A stretch of DNA of 64,000 nt from Aquatica leii (lineage: Eukaryota > Arthropoda > Insecta > Coleoptera > Lampyridae), in the NCBI GenBank assembly GCA_035610365.1, contig CM069432.1:74342520-74406519 (forward strand), written 5' to 3'. The notes beneath the pieces are model-generated. The model had not been told where the DNA came from. It worked only from the letters and a program-made list of their open reading frames with translations, and did not search any database. This document shows, in pieces, positions 48,441 through 60,474 of this stretch. How positions within the stretch are numbered: the stretch's first letter is position 1; each line of letters starts with the position of its first letter. A program made the position numbers and the translations under genes.

Positions 48441-49519
48441 GATATGAACATTTAATTAACTTCATTGGCCACAAAATTCCTGCGAGTTGTTCTAGTGCTA
48501 AAAATAACTGAAATTATATCCCACATAAGACTAAAAATACAGTGCACATTGAGACTTGCACTTGGGTTTTTAAAAATAATAACCGAATGATAACAAAATC
48601 CGATATTAAAGATGTTTATTAGTTAGAAAGGAGTGAAATCATAAAGCAAAAAGTGACAAAAATAAATATAAATTGAAAATTACAGTTCTCTTGCGTTAGT
48701 GTATCAAGTTATTATTGATACCGTAATTAAAAAGAAATAACAACCAAAATTATGATGTTTAATTTAGTTCTAAGAACTACACATTTCTTCTCTGTCATTT
48801 GCTAGCACCAAAAATAAAAGTAAATACGTAATAATGTTATCACTTAAGACGTATTTAAATTTAATTGTTATTTTCTAAGAACTGCACATTCTTTCCAAGT
48901 ACACAAAAATATAAAGAAAAAAGATAACGTATCTACAGATTTTAAAATGAGGTGATGTCAAGTGGGTCAGTCAAAAAATGTACACAAATAAATAAATACA
49001 TCGCAAAAATAAAGCAAAACATGCATTTTTTTAAATTATTCTAATTATTTATATTTCTAATTGCGTAGCATAATTCTGCAGACTTATTTTTAGCAACGTA
49101 TCATATTGTTGTAAAATGTCAATTTTTTCTTTATTTAAACTAAGATCACGTCTCCTGATTGCGTCAGCCATTTCAAAGTCTTAAGGCTAAAATTTCGTCT
49201 ATGTATTTTATATAACACACGCGCGTGCACGAGTCACAAGATATCTAAAAAAATATTAGTTGTAAGAACACAAAAATGTGTTCTTATGAAAGAGGAATGT
49301 TGTCAGCATAAAAAGAGGTCACAAAGTAACCAATATTTGTCAATGATAATTTTCTTCTTCTTCTGTAAGCTATAGTACTATTGAAAAGAGAAAATTATAA
49401 AATAGCTTAAGGGAAGATGTAAATCTTTTCCTTTCTCTTGAGAGTTTACTTTTTTAATTACGTTAGGTTTTCCAGTGGTCCTGTTTCCAGTTAAACATTT
49501 TAACGATTATACTGCGTTT
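48441..49519. other. AT-rich stretch, nothing recognised
   Basis: No protein motif. A short perfect hairpin (TAAGAACACA, four A, TGTGTTCTTA at 49263-49286) is present but is not interpretable in a eukaryotic context. Confidence 0.4.
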
Positions 49520-50457
49520 GTAACGTTCTAAAATTTTGTTAGATACCCTCCTATTTATTCAATATCATATAATCGAATACGTCATCTAGTGACCAAATGA
49601 AGAACATAAAAATTTGAATAATTTTAAAAGATTAATTACCGATTTTCTTTGGCGTTTGATTTTTAATCTATGCTTTTTTTGTTGTTCTGATGCTATCAAA
49701 TTTATAGATATGAACTAGTTGTGTTGATAATTAAAGATTTTTTTTTTAATTTCTGGGTACTTGATGTTTTAAATGTAAAATGGTTTCCATGACAAACAAT
49801 TTATTCCCCATTATTTTTTTGTTTTCAATATTGTTAAAATCCACTGATCTACATCAGTGTTAAAAACACTTTCTGGTCAATCGCCATTTTGGGACATTGT
49901 AGTTTTGGTTTACTCGCACTTTTATTAGTGGATATACCCATTTTGGTAAAATTAAAAGCAAATTAAGAGGTTTGGTAATTAACTTAATTTAGACTTCTTT
50001 GCTTGTCGCTATCTAGCGGATTATAATTCAGGAAGTCGATTTTGTTGCAGTAATTATTGTTCAGCGCTTTACATCGCTAATTGGATTATTATGTTTTCCA
50101 AAACCCTTTTTATTACAAAAGGTATTTATGGCTTTCTTTTCTTTAGTTTGTTTTGAATTAAAAAGGTTTTGAAATCAAACATCACAGCGTTATTTGCACG
50201 TGCATTCGTTTAGTTTTGTTTCTTTTCTTAGTTTGATTTTGCTTTTAGGATTCCCTGGTTAGATCCTACTACGTTTTTTTTTGTTTTGTTCGAGAGGAAT
50301 TATTTTTAGTACGTATTGGACTTTCTTTGAAAACTCGAGTATTTGATTATCTTACCGAACACCTGGTGAAGGTCACATATACGCAAGTACCCCTACATTT
50401 ATTAAATTGGATCAAATACTAAACAATTATAATTATTATGTTATTTATTTTGTTTAT
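49520..50457 (-). repeat. Dispersed repeat A, inverted copy
   Basis: Reverse complement of 23357-24285 with moderate divergence and one small insertion (around 49830-49860). It abuts a hAT transposase exon on its right side, whereas the other copy does not, so the repeat and the hAT are separate units or the repeat is the hAT's 5' region that has also amplified alone. Confidence 0.8.
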
Positions 50458-51204
50458 TGGAATAGAACATGAAAATGACAGTGGTGATGAAGATGTAGTA
50501 ATCAGAGAAAACTCTATAACAGAACAATTAGTTGAAAAAATTCAGAGCAATTCTGTAAAAGTAAACAATGAATCAACATTTGCACCTATAGGTAAGTTCT
50601 TATCTGAGTATATTGTTATTAATTTTATCATCGCAGTGTTGTTTAGCACAAGTGTTTTACACAAAGATTCTGTAAGATAGGTACAGCTGTTAAAAAGTTT
50701 AATTTTTTTGTTGATCTCTTTTCCATAAAATTAATTCTTGGCACAATTTAAAAAAGTACTTATTACAAAATGTTTATCTCTTAAACGCTAAATTTAAATT
50801 TGCCAAATAATTTGCTACTCTCTGTTTTTAAGACAAAGGAATGAGCCATTTACCTTATTCAAAATATTACATTATTATTGGCATTAAAAAAAGTTATGAA
50901 CATTATTGGTAGGTAATAATAAAATAATATTTTTGATCTTCTCGGTGTAATAATAATAATAATAATAATAATATATAGAAGTTATTAATGCTATGATAAA
51001 TATCAAAATAAAATAAAGTTAAGTAATAATATCACATGTATCAAATTCAAATAATTATCACAAAACTTTCAGGCATCAGGCGTGCAGCTCACACATTACA
51101 ATTAGTAGTTTCTGGTAGTTTGAAAGAAGATAAAAATGTGACAAAAATAATTTGTCAAGTACGTCAACTTGTGAAAAAATTGAGAACTCCTACGTATTTG
51201 TATT
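50458..51204 (+). pseudogene. hAT transposase fragment with an intron
   Basis: A first exon piece (GIEHENDSGDEDVV...STFAPIG) ends at 50591 before GTAAGT. After an acceptor TTTCAG at about 51072 the frame resumes as GIRRAAHTLQLVVSGSL, with KIICQVRQLVKKLRTPTY up to about 51200. The (C)AAHTLQLAV and R.LVKxLRTP blocks are the start of the hAT catalytic domain in ZBED-like transposases. The fragment is cut off by the Penelope sequence at about 51205. A (TAA)n microsatellite (about 50947-50972) lies in the intron. Confidence 0.65.
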
Positions 51205-51740
51205 TAACAAACAAACAAACAATAAACGTGTCGTCAACATACCTAAACCAAACTTTGGGTTTTAATATTGATGATTTTAGAGCAACCGTTTCAAAAGATT
51301 CCATAAAAATGTTAGCTACAACAGGTGATAGAGGAGAACCCATAGCAGCACCAGAAACCTGTTCGTAAAACTTGTTATCAAATTGGAAGTAAGTAGAGGA
51401 TAGACACTTATCAATAAGAGGAACCAAACTCAAGTCCTTGCCATGTTGAGACAAAATCTGTTTGATGATAATAAGCGAATCCTTAATAGGAACTTTAGTA
51501 AAAAGTGAAGTAACATCAAAGCTCACGAGAAGATCTTGGGGTTCAAGTTTTATAGCTTCTTCCCAAAATTCACAAACAAGGTATTCCTTTTCGACCCATC
51601 GTTAGTACTATCCAATCTCCTACCTACAAGCTAGCCAAGTTCTTGTCCAACATTCTTTCCGAGTTTACAGGTAAAACCTCTTCTCACATCCTCAACTCCC
51701 AGCATTTTATTCAACGTCTAGAAACTATAAAAAAGTAAAC
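51205..51740 (-). pseudogene. Penelope-like RT fragment with inverted 5' part
   Basis: On the minus strand 51590-51205 reads LVSFDVTSLFTKVPI, then an intact AAMGSPLSPVVANIFMES and ending RYVDDTF, which are RT core motifs of Penelope-like elements. The part that should precede it, RPIVSTIQSPTYKLAKFLSN...SSHILNSQHFIQRLE, is instead on the + strand at 51593-51735. The two pieces meet near 51590 and overlap in the protein by perhaps ten residues, with different sequence. This is a 5' inversion or two head-to-head copies. The nuclease domain is absent. Confidence 0.88.
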
Positions 51741-51754
51741 GTCTAATCAGTGAA

Positions 51755-53502
51755 ATGCGATCAAATGCTATGGAAGAAAGAAAAACAGCTATAGAAGCTG
51801 GTAATGTTATTAACGGAATTCCGTATATTACTGTTGTTGTCGATGGAGGATGGGCCAAAAGATCTTATGGTCATAGTTACTTATCGTTATCAGGAGTGGC
51901 ATGCATTATTGGACATCGAACAAGAAAATTGTTGTATGTCGGAGTGAAAAATAAATTTTGTTATATGTGTGCAGTATCTACAAAGCAACACGTATGTTAC
52001 AAAAATTTTAAAGGATCTTCTACTTCCATGGAACAATCCATCATAGTAGACGGTTTTAATCGTAGCATATCTGATTATGGATTGCAATACAAATATGTTG
52101 TAGGCGATGGTGATTCAAGTGTTTATGCAAGAATAATTGAAAAGGTTTCGTATGGACGAACCGTAATAAAACTTGAATGTGCAAACCACGCTACACGAGC
52201 ATTAACGTCAAACCTTTATAAATTAATTAAAACGACATCATTTAGTGTAGTTGCAAGGAATATAATTAAGAAAAAAATTTCATATTACACAACATTAATT
52301 AGAAAAATTATATCTCGTTCAAACGAAGTAATGGAGTAACAGAGGGACATTAAAAATGCACCTATGCATGTATTTGGGAATCATTCACAATGCAACAAAA
52401 AGGTGTGTCAACAAGAAACGTGTTCAAGTGAAAATCAAGTTTCTCTTTTGCAATCTTCTGGAATTTGGGATGAAATTCTAAAAATTACCAGCTACATTGA
52501 AAAAAAAGCAGACCGATTAGTAGGAAATTATACAACAAATTTTGCAGAAGGTTTTATGTCGATGATTGCTAAATTTACCGGAGGAAAAAGAATTAACCTT
52601 GTACAAAAAAATTTGTACGCTACAAGATGCTTTGGAGCTGCACTAAGCTATAACTCGTGGCAATTTTCACAGTGCATTAATTAAACAAAATAAGCAAAGT
52701 GTTTATTTGAACAGATACTGCTCAAAAAAAAAGAAAAAATATACAAGAAAATGTGATTCGAAAAAAATTCAAAAAAACAAAAATTATTGACAACGGTTCT
52801 TCGGATTACGGAAATGCAGCTGCCCAGCCAGATATTACTGAGGAAGAATTCAAATCAGCAAAAATTAAAATAATGAATGAATTACAAAAAACAGATATCG
52901 ATATACAATTTGTACTACAACTAAAGGTCAACGTGAAAATATTTTGTGGTTCGAAGCAAGACGAAATAGGTTGACAGCGTCTGTATTTGGAAAAATTTGT
53001 AAGCGCCGAATAAATACGCCAACGGATGGAATTTTAAAAGAGATATTTTACAAAAATATTTTTTTAAGAACAAATGCTATTACTTATGGAGTAGAAAATG
53101 AAGAGAATGCAATTGAAATATTTTCAGTGAAAACTAATTTAAAAGTGGAAAGTTGTGGTTTATTCGTGGACAACAATTTTGTATTTTTAGGTGCAAGTCC
53201 TGACGGTGTGATCGATAAAGAAACAATAGTTGAAGTTAAGTGTTTATATGCAGTAAGACACTTAAAAATTAAAGAAGCTTCACTTCAAAATAGAACAATG
53301 TGTGTATATGTAGAAAATGAAAAAAAAATCATAATTATTACTATCAAATGCAAGGGCAAATGTATGTATGTAAAAAAAAATATTGTTATTTAGTATTATA
53401 TAATGATATAGATATGGAATATATTAAAATTGAACGTGATGAAGATTTTTGTCAAAAAATGATTACAACTTTAAATAAATTTTGGGAAGATCACGCATTG
53501 TA
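51755..53502 (+). pseudogene. Mutator-like transposase domain plus YqaJ-like nuclease
   Basis: The first part (from 51755) carries ITVVVDGGWAKRSYGHSY (51829-51882), a C-x2-C-type pair (FCYMCAV), VVGDGDSSVYARI (about 52096-52134) and NHATRAL, matching the Mutator-like transposase domain found in multi-gene families of insects. One in-frame TAA (52337) interrupts it. After frameshifts near 52670 and 52940 the second part reads LWFEARRNRLTASVFGKICK, ASPDGVIDKETIVEVKC (YqaJ/lambda-exonuclease core: D in SPDG, E-x-K in EVKC) and, shifted again, YYYQMQGQMYVC with a final HAL stop at 53502. The N-terminus is missing where the Penelope piece abuts. The lesions make this copy inactive; the combination suggests a mobile element that encodes its own exonuclease. 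Confidence 0.8.
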
Positions 53503-56500
53503 AGAATTGGCAAATCCGCGTATTCCAAGGAACATGAAAACCAGATAATGTACATAAAATCATAATATATACTTAATCTTTATTATAATAAATTGAAAAT
53601 TCTTTGTGTACTATGCATGAATAAGAAAACTAGTTTGTAATTAGTAACAAGTATAAATATGTAAACAGACTATGTATGTATGTAATTAGAAGCTAATTAC
53701 AAGTTGCGTTAGGTAAAGCTGCGCTATACTAAAACAATAACGTTTTATATATGTGTATGTAAAACATTATGTTACGTTTATTATTGTACAACTAATCTAG
53801 TTTGTAAATTTATGGTATCCTATTCAGAATAAAGTAACATCCTTTTCATACTTGTTTATATTTTGGAAATAAAAGGAAAGGTAATCTGTAATCTTTTGTA
53901 ATGATATGGCATAAATACTTAACCGCTTAATACTCAACCTGTTTTGAACAGTAAAATTAAAATAATTTAAGCCTGGGTAGGTAGGTAATTGTATTTTGGG
54001 TTGCTTGTAAGAATATTTTTACAATATCGCCCTCTGTGCGACCGATTGCAAAAATAAACGTGGCACACTCCCCCTTAAAGTACACTCAACCTGTTGAAGA
54101 AGAAGACGTAGTGTCTACAAAACTTATGCGCGAATAAACCATGCGGGAATGACATTTTAATTAAAAAAATTGAATACAAGAATCATCTTTTCAATTGTAC
54201 AATTGTAAAAACGATTTCTGCTCCGGGCACACAGCCTTAAGAATGTTTGCTGTAATAAAAATCCCTTGATAAAAAGCATTTAGCTTACTAACTGATAAAA
54301 CTATCGCAAAAGTGATAGTCGTGCGATAACGAACATTCTCAAGAGAATAATCGCAATTATTCCCACCACTAAACTTTTATAATTTTTGCGCCACCTAGCT
54401 TTCAATAGTGTAACTTCTTTATTTGTAAAAAATTGCAGCTTTTACACATTTTATAATACTTTTTGTTGCGCTACCTGGCTCACAGTAGTATAACTTTTTA
54501 ATTTTAATTACTTCACCGTTAAAGCAGCACCTACTAGAGATTACACTCTAAGTGTAAATATGGCCGACGAGACCCCGCTCTTAAGAGCGCGCCCGAAGTA
54601 GTGGGGATTTGATATTTTTTATTATGTGCATCATAGATGCAAATCAACGTTAACTCTTCATTCATAGATGGCACTCAACATATAAAAACTGAAATGAAAT
54701 TAAAAGCACCATTATGGTAGTTGAAATGCGATAGTTTTATGAGTATCTTAGAAGTAATACAATAAACGCACTGAACAGCAAATTGTAAATAGTACTTTTA
54801 GAACACTTGTTTTAAAATGTAGATAAACAGTATCAAAGACAAGTATCATATTACAGTCAGAGGTGGTCAGAGCTGAATGCTAAGCGTAGGCATGAGATAA
54901 GGCCCAAGAATTCATGATAAGTTATTTGTATCTTTTATCTATTATTTTGCGCTCTTAATACACAAATAGCTATTTCAAACAACGTTTGTAATTATCGTGT
55001 TTGGGTGCTTTTTTGAATATGGATGTTAGAAATTTATTGTACACCGCCTGAAATGCGGGAAGCTGCAGAGCAGTTAAACGACTGACTATCCCTGAATTCT
55101 CGAAACATTTAAATTTGTCCATTATTAACCTAGAAAAAATTAATGACCACTGCAAGAGAAATTCAACTTTTCAGTTGGCTAGGAGACGCAATAATTGTCA
55201 ACTTCATAGCTATAGTAGTGGGAAAAAGTTATTGACTTTCCAACTTTCCAAAAGTTCCATGTATTACTATTTCTTGTAAAAAATAAATCAAATAAAAATT
55301 GGATATCATGTAATGTACATACATCAAACTTTCCTTTCATAACTTTTTACATACCTATTATTTAGTACCTAAGTAATTTTTTTTCTAATAAAATTGTTCT
55401 TCGCAATGAACATGTATGATTTTAAGAATTAAAAAATTACAAGAAATACTTATTAATTTTTTTTTATCTGTAGACATACCAACCTGCAAACCAAGAGCGT
55501 TAATTGAAAGAATTTATCACGTTCGCAGCGCGCACGTAAACGGATATTTCAGTGTTTAGTGTTATCAGCATTATACAGAGATAATCGAGATAATATAAAA
55601 AGCATAGTTGTAAGTTAAATTTGTACAAGTAAAAGCGACACCTCTTTAAAAATAGCTGAACTGTTGCACTCAAAATACAAGCTATGATGCAATTTGAAAT
55701 TTAGTTTGTACACAATATTCTCATTTTCTCGAGAAATATTGCATGTTTTGTTCTCAAACTTTGGATAATTAATAAAATTAACATACTGAAGGCAATGATA
55801 GAATATGAAATCTGTGTGATACAATTTTTTTGTAATTTAGCACGTACTTTAAGAACGAATTTACATTACAAAATCAATGAATATACACGTGAAAATGTTT
55901 CATTGCCCTCATTGGTATGTATACAAAACGTAGCCGTTGAACTTAAAGTGATATATTAATTATAATTTAAGATAATGAGATTAACAGAAAGGTGTGTTTT
56001 TTTATTGTAGCGCCATCTTTTAACTCTTACTCTGGAAGGCGCGCTCTTAACATCTCTCATAATTTCTTCCACATATGTACCACGTACAAATATACACTAT
56101 AAAATAACATTTACCCCGTCCTGTGATATTTAACTGCCTCTGAATCTAAAATTAGAAAACATTATACTTATAAAAAAGGGATAATAAGTTGAGTTTAAAT
56201 TTTTAAATACAGTTGCAGTATATCATAATAGTCAGTAAAAATGGCTGATTGCAAAATGCAATAAGCACACAAAGCTTTCATAAGTAATTTGGAAAACCAA
56301 AGAGATTTTTGTTTTTTTAAATTCGCATCTTCTTATGTAGATTATTGCGTACTACTTTATCCGTTTAACCGAGCTTCTATATTGAAAGCTTGAATAAAAT
56401 TAAATAAATAGTAAAGGTTTTTTTTGCAAAAAACAATTTTTGGAATCTAGAAAATTTAAAAACTTTTACAAAGATGTTTGCAAATTTATTGAAATTAAAT

Positions 56501-57431
56501 ATTATACAAATTACTACAGAATTCGAATATAGTAAACAACGAATCATTAAAACATGTTTGCATTGCTATTGTATTTAGGTATTTGCTGACACAGTACATT
56601 AGCGAATAAAAATAAAAGGTTTACTGAAATTGAATCCAAGGTTTTCATCTCAAGACGAATGTAATTTTGTAATAATGTAAAATAATTGATTTGCAGCATG
56701 TTATTTTATATTTACATTAACGTTTTAACTTCTTTATTACTTTTTAAAACCAACTACTGTAAATAATTCAAAACGAACATTTACCCATCTCTAATTTTGG
56801 TATCAATGTCTTTCTAACAGTTTTCTATTTTGAATCGAGAGCGACACCTATTCGCTATATCTTGTAAAATAGTATTACTAGCATTGTTATTACTTATTAG
56901 CTAAGGTTATTAGGAGTAGCATTAGTTAGAGGTACTACTGCCATCTACTGTTATAGTTTGTACAACCGCCTTTTTGAAGTGGTACCAATAACCATACTAT
57001 TGCGTTGCTATTGCCGATCTATTCATTTTGTATTATACTTTAACAACAGATGGCACTTAAACACTATTTACGTACAGTAATTTACGCTAAATTTAATATA
57101 TTTAACAAACCCATTTACTTGAATTTACCTAAATAGTATTATAAGTAATAGGTACAATTTTAATGTGTTTAATATTAATGAATAGTGACACGTTATTGTA
57201 TACTACGGTACGTTATAGTAATATATAATATCAGTGTTACTTATTAAATTTAGTGGATTTGCAACTTCTATACTAGATATGAACATTATACCTAATTAGT
57301 TATTGCAAAATGTCGTAGGTGAAAATAATACATAGATTTCTAAAAACCCGCTAAATTATATAAACTTAGTAGTATAAAATTAGTGTTCGAAGCCCGTTTG
57401 AAGTGATGGTTAAACAAACATAACCTTAAAA
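53503..57431. other. AT-rich intergenic region upstream of the ZAD gene
   Basis: No gene was recognised. Two diverged copies of a TTGCGCYACCTRGCT...TAGTRTAACTT unit lie about 80 bp apart (54386-54430 and 54466-54505). The open frame at 55155-54970 (minus) has no motif I can name. The region just before 57432 should contain the ZAD gene promoter. Confidence 0.4.
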
Positions 57432-57590
57432 ATGAGTGCTTGGAAAACTGAAAAGATGCAGAAATCTCCAGAAAACTCTACACTATGTCGTTTGTGTTCG
57501 TCAAAACAAAACTTAATTGACATTTTTGCTGAAGAATCTGAGAAGTCTCATTTTTATCAAAAATTATTTCTGTGTGCAACTGGCATTCAG
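57432..57590 (+). CDS. ZAD-type zinc-finger protein, first exon (partial)
   Basis: The ATG at 57432 opens MSAWKTEKMQKSPENSTLCR, then LCSSKQNLIDIFAEES and LFLCATGIQ, and is followed at 57591 by the donor GTAAAT (53 codons, phase 0). CRLC followed by a LxxIF block is the first half of the ZAD (zinc-finger-associated domain), a C4 dimerisation module of arthropod C2H2 transcription factors. The second cysteine pair and C2H2 fingers are not found in the next 6.4 kb and are probably beyond the window, placing the downstream transposons in its intron. There is no stop or lesion in the exon. It could also be a lone ZAD exon of a dead copy. Confidence 0.7.
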
Positions 57591-57867
57591 GTAAATATTT
57601 ACAAGCTTCCGATAGTGAAGTTTACTACATATTCAGTATTAAATTGCATGAGTCTTTATTATATTAGTACACATATAAAACCTCCTCGATATAAAAAAAT
57701 TATATATTATTGTTAGTTCTGGAGAAATTTGAGAACATGACTAAATAAGTAGGTTAACTAACCGATAATAAGAAAATGTTAAAATGCTTAAATTAAAATT
57801 GTGAGGCGGATTTATGTTAAAACGACTTCAATATTTTAGATGCGATTACTTTCGTGTTATTAAAATA
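57591..57867. other. Presumed intron start of the ZAD gene
   Basis: AT-rich sequence after the splice donor. The open frame running through the donor to 57716 is read-through. Confidence 0.4.
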
Positions 57868-58517
57868 CAGTAGAATCTCGATGAGTCAAACCTTGTAAAT
57901 TGGTAATCCTCGGTAAGACGAAAAAAATTGCCATTCCCTTTCGCTGAACCTTGAAATACACAGTATCTCGAATTATTTAGACTTTGTATCTGAACAAAAT
58001 GTTATTTCTCTAGCAGGTATTGATAGTACATTTTTACACTCTATAGCTCGAATTTTAGAAAACAGATTCCATTAATCGAAGTTAGTAAAACACAATAACG
58101 CTTTACTTAGAATTCTCCGAACTCAGCAATAAAATCCAAAAGGAATGTTTGGTGTTGTATGTTGAAAGATGCAACGATATCGAGAATTATGTATTTGGTT
58201 CATTGTTTGAACTTGAGGAAATAATTGATAAAAAATCTGCAAATTCCTTAAACCAAAAGAAGATACAGATCTTTGCAGTTGTTTGTACAGTTGACTTCAC
58301 TAATACTTTTCCATTTATTTTTCTATTTACTTCACTAATTCGAAGTCGAATTTTTTGAATTATGGCTTTACAACTCGAAAAATATATTTAAAAATTGAAC
58401 CACTCTTAAATCGAATGATAAAATCCTTTCTATCTCGAAATTCTTGTTAAGCCAAAACCTCAGTAACTCGAAATTTTTAGCATTTCCCTTGAAGTTCGAA
58501 TTATCGAGATTCTACTA
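57868..58517. mobile_element. Tigger/pogo-type MITE
   Basis: The left end CAGTAGAATCTCGATGAGTC and the right end (reverse complement TAGTAGAATCTCGATAATTC) match the Tigger/pogo terminal consensus CAGTAGAACCTCGATTATCCG. TA flanks both sides (57866-57867 and 58518-58519). The interior has further CTCGAA and TCGAAAT iterations in both orientations. The frame at 58149-58358 might be a scrap of transposase but has no clear motif. Tc1/mariner superfamily elements duplicate TA. Confidence 0.8.
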
Positions 58518-58519
58518 TA

Positions 58520-59729
58520 CTGTTATTATGCAAAAATATATGTAAACTTAATCTTCTAATTTTTTCACTACAATGCATTTCTGAAAATAGGTAATTAATG
58601 AATCTTTTATAAAAATACTTTAAAAACCAGGCTCTTAAAATAATTTCATTTGTATTCATTCATTTATAAGTCATACATTATAAAACACTCTTCTTTTAAT
58701 TAATGTTACAACTTGCAAAAATTATAAAGTTATTATGAACAAAGCAGCAAATTTATATTTATAGTTATTAAATTATTTGTAAATTGTACTGATAGTATGG
58801 TAACCCTGGTAGGTAAATACAATTATTTATTTTCTTATTGGTTTCTTGATTTCACTACTCACAGCCCTTATTTAAACTGTTCTATATCAGCTTACTATTT
58901 TCTCTGCATACTTTCCAGTATCTTCCTAAACTTTACCTAGTATTTAGTATAGTGGGTATAGGGCTTAACACTGCAATTTTCTTATTAATAAAAACAAATA
59001 TATAGTTACAGTCTGACGTAATAATAATAAAGTAATTTATGGATCATACGTATGCTTGTTATACTATTTGAATAATTACGTTATTTACAGGTTTAGTGTA
59101 GACGACTATATGTACCTCAAAGATCTAGACCTGTTTGCTACACTCTTACAAAATGGTATTTTATGTCAATGTGTTTAGTTCTTTTTTGATGCACTGGATT
59201 TTCTGTTTTTATAGCTTTTTGATTGTTCTAGTACAAATCTACAGGTTCATCTCAATAGAAATGTGGTAGATGCAACTGACCGCATATTCACAGTGCAACT
59301 GGCTGCATGGCGTCTAGCCTAATGCCAAAAAAAACTGACCGCTGCTTCTTTAACTCCCATGCAATTATGAAATCAAAAAGCTTAAAAATATATCCAGAGT
59401 ACGATCTATTCGTATTATACCATCCGAATTTTAAGTATCGAAAGTAACGTGATTCTGCATCATAGACAACACGCCATGCTTTAATAAGTTTTACAAAAAA
59501 AACTGAATCAAATGCAGTCATTGGTGAAACATGAGGTCTTCATCAAGACAAAGAATCCGACAAAGATAAATGACATTGTAAATAAGTTTTAACTAACATA
59601 TTAATAAAAGTAAAAAAAACTACACAAAAAAAGTGCTACTTTTAAAACTGTTCATCATTACTCGCCAACACATTCAGATTATCGGAAACGTTCACTAGAA
59701 ATTATACTATTTTTTTCAATTTGTTTAGT
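58520..59729. other. AT-rich stretch, nothing firmly recognised
   Basis: A minus-strand open frame at 59521-59288 (77 codons, aromatic-rich) has no family I can name. No other feature is supported. Confidence 0.4.
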
Positions 59730-59960
59730 TTCTTACAAATTATTGATAATTTGAGGACGATTTGTATAAACTTTGTTTTTCATGTGACTAAACATGAAAA
59801 AGTCCAAAAGGATTAAATCAGATGAGCACCCATGGTGGTCATCGTCTACGACTAATTAAACGGTTAACAAAAATTTTCTGTAAATAAATAATAGTTGGTG
59901 GAGCAGTGAGTGCTGTTGCTTCATCCGGTTGAAACTATCTATCTATACACCAGCTTTTTC
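59730..59960 (-). pseudogene. mariner/Tc1-like transposase fragment
   Basis: The minus strand reads FQPDEATALTAPPTIIYLQK near 59940-59880, similar to the FQQDGAPxH block around the second catalytic Asp. After a frameshift it reads SSDLILLDFFMFSHMKNKVY at about 59828-59769, matching SPDLTPxDFFLWGxLKxxVY. The third catalytic residue region is therefore recognisable but decayed. Nothing of the N-terminal half was found. Confidence 0.6.
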
Positions 59961-60474
59961 AGGATTTAGACGAGTTGACAGTGGTATGTGGATTTTTAGA
60001 GGTTCATGTTCGGTAGTTTTGACAATTAACGTATCCTGTTAAAAAAACAGGCTTAATCTGACATAAATGTAATATTGTAACGATTAAAAGGAAATTTATC
60101 TGCACTATTTAATTTAGTATATGATAAATATAACTATTTTTAACTAACACTTATAAAATGCAACGGTATTTAAGAAAAACACTATCGCTGTAATAGGTAT
60201 TTACTGTCCGCAATTTTTGTTTATTTACACAGGTGTTTGTTTTCACTTGATGGGCATTTTATTTATCTACCACACGCGTTAAACACTATTTAGTTAAACC
60301 GCCAAAGTCTTCTTAATACTTCCAACTGAATTCGAAAAACTGACTTCTTCCAAATACTTTTTATATTCTTCCGTCATCGGGATCCAGAACACTCTATTCT
60401 TTTCGATCAGCGTTTCCTAGTTTCTAAATATTTTGGTTATGCTTCACTGTCCTCTTCTTTAAACTGTTCTGTTC

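Noticed and set aside
49263-49286. Perfect 10-bp stem, AAAA loop, terminator-like
   Set aside because: Rho-independent terminators are not expected in an insect genome; short stems like this occur by chance.
54970-55155. 61-codon minus-strand frame with KFKCFENSGIVSRLT
   Set aside because: Looks protein-like but I could not match it to a family or find neighbouring exons.
60120-60290. Candidate 3' LTR of the gypsy element starting TGTTTAACGCG on the minus strand
   Set aside because: No second copy in the window and no target duplication to confirm it.
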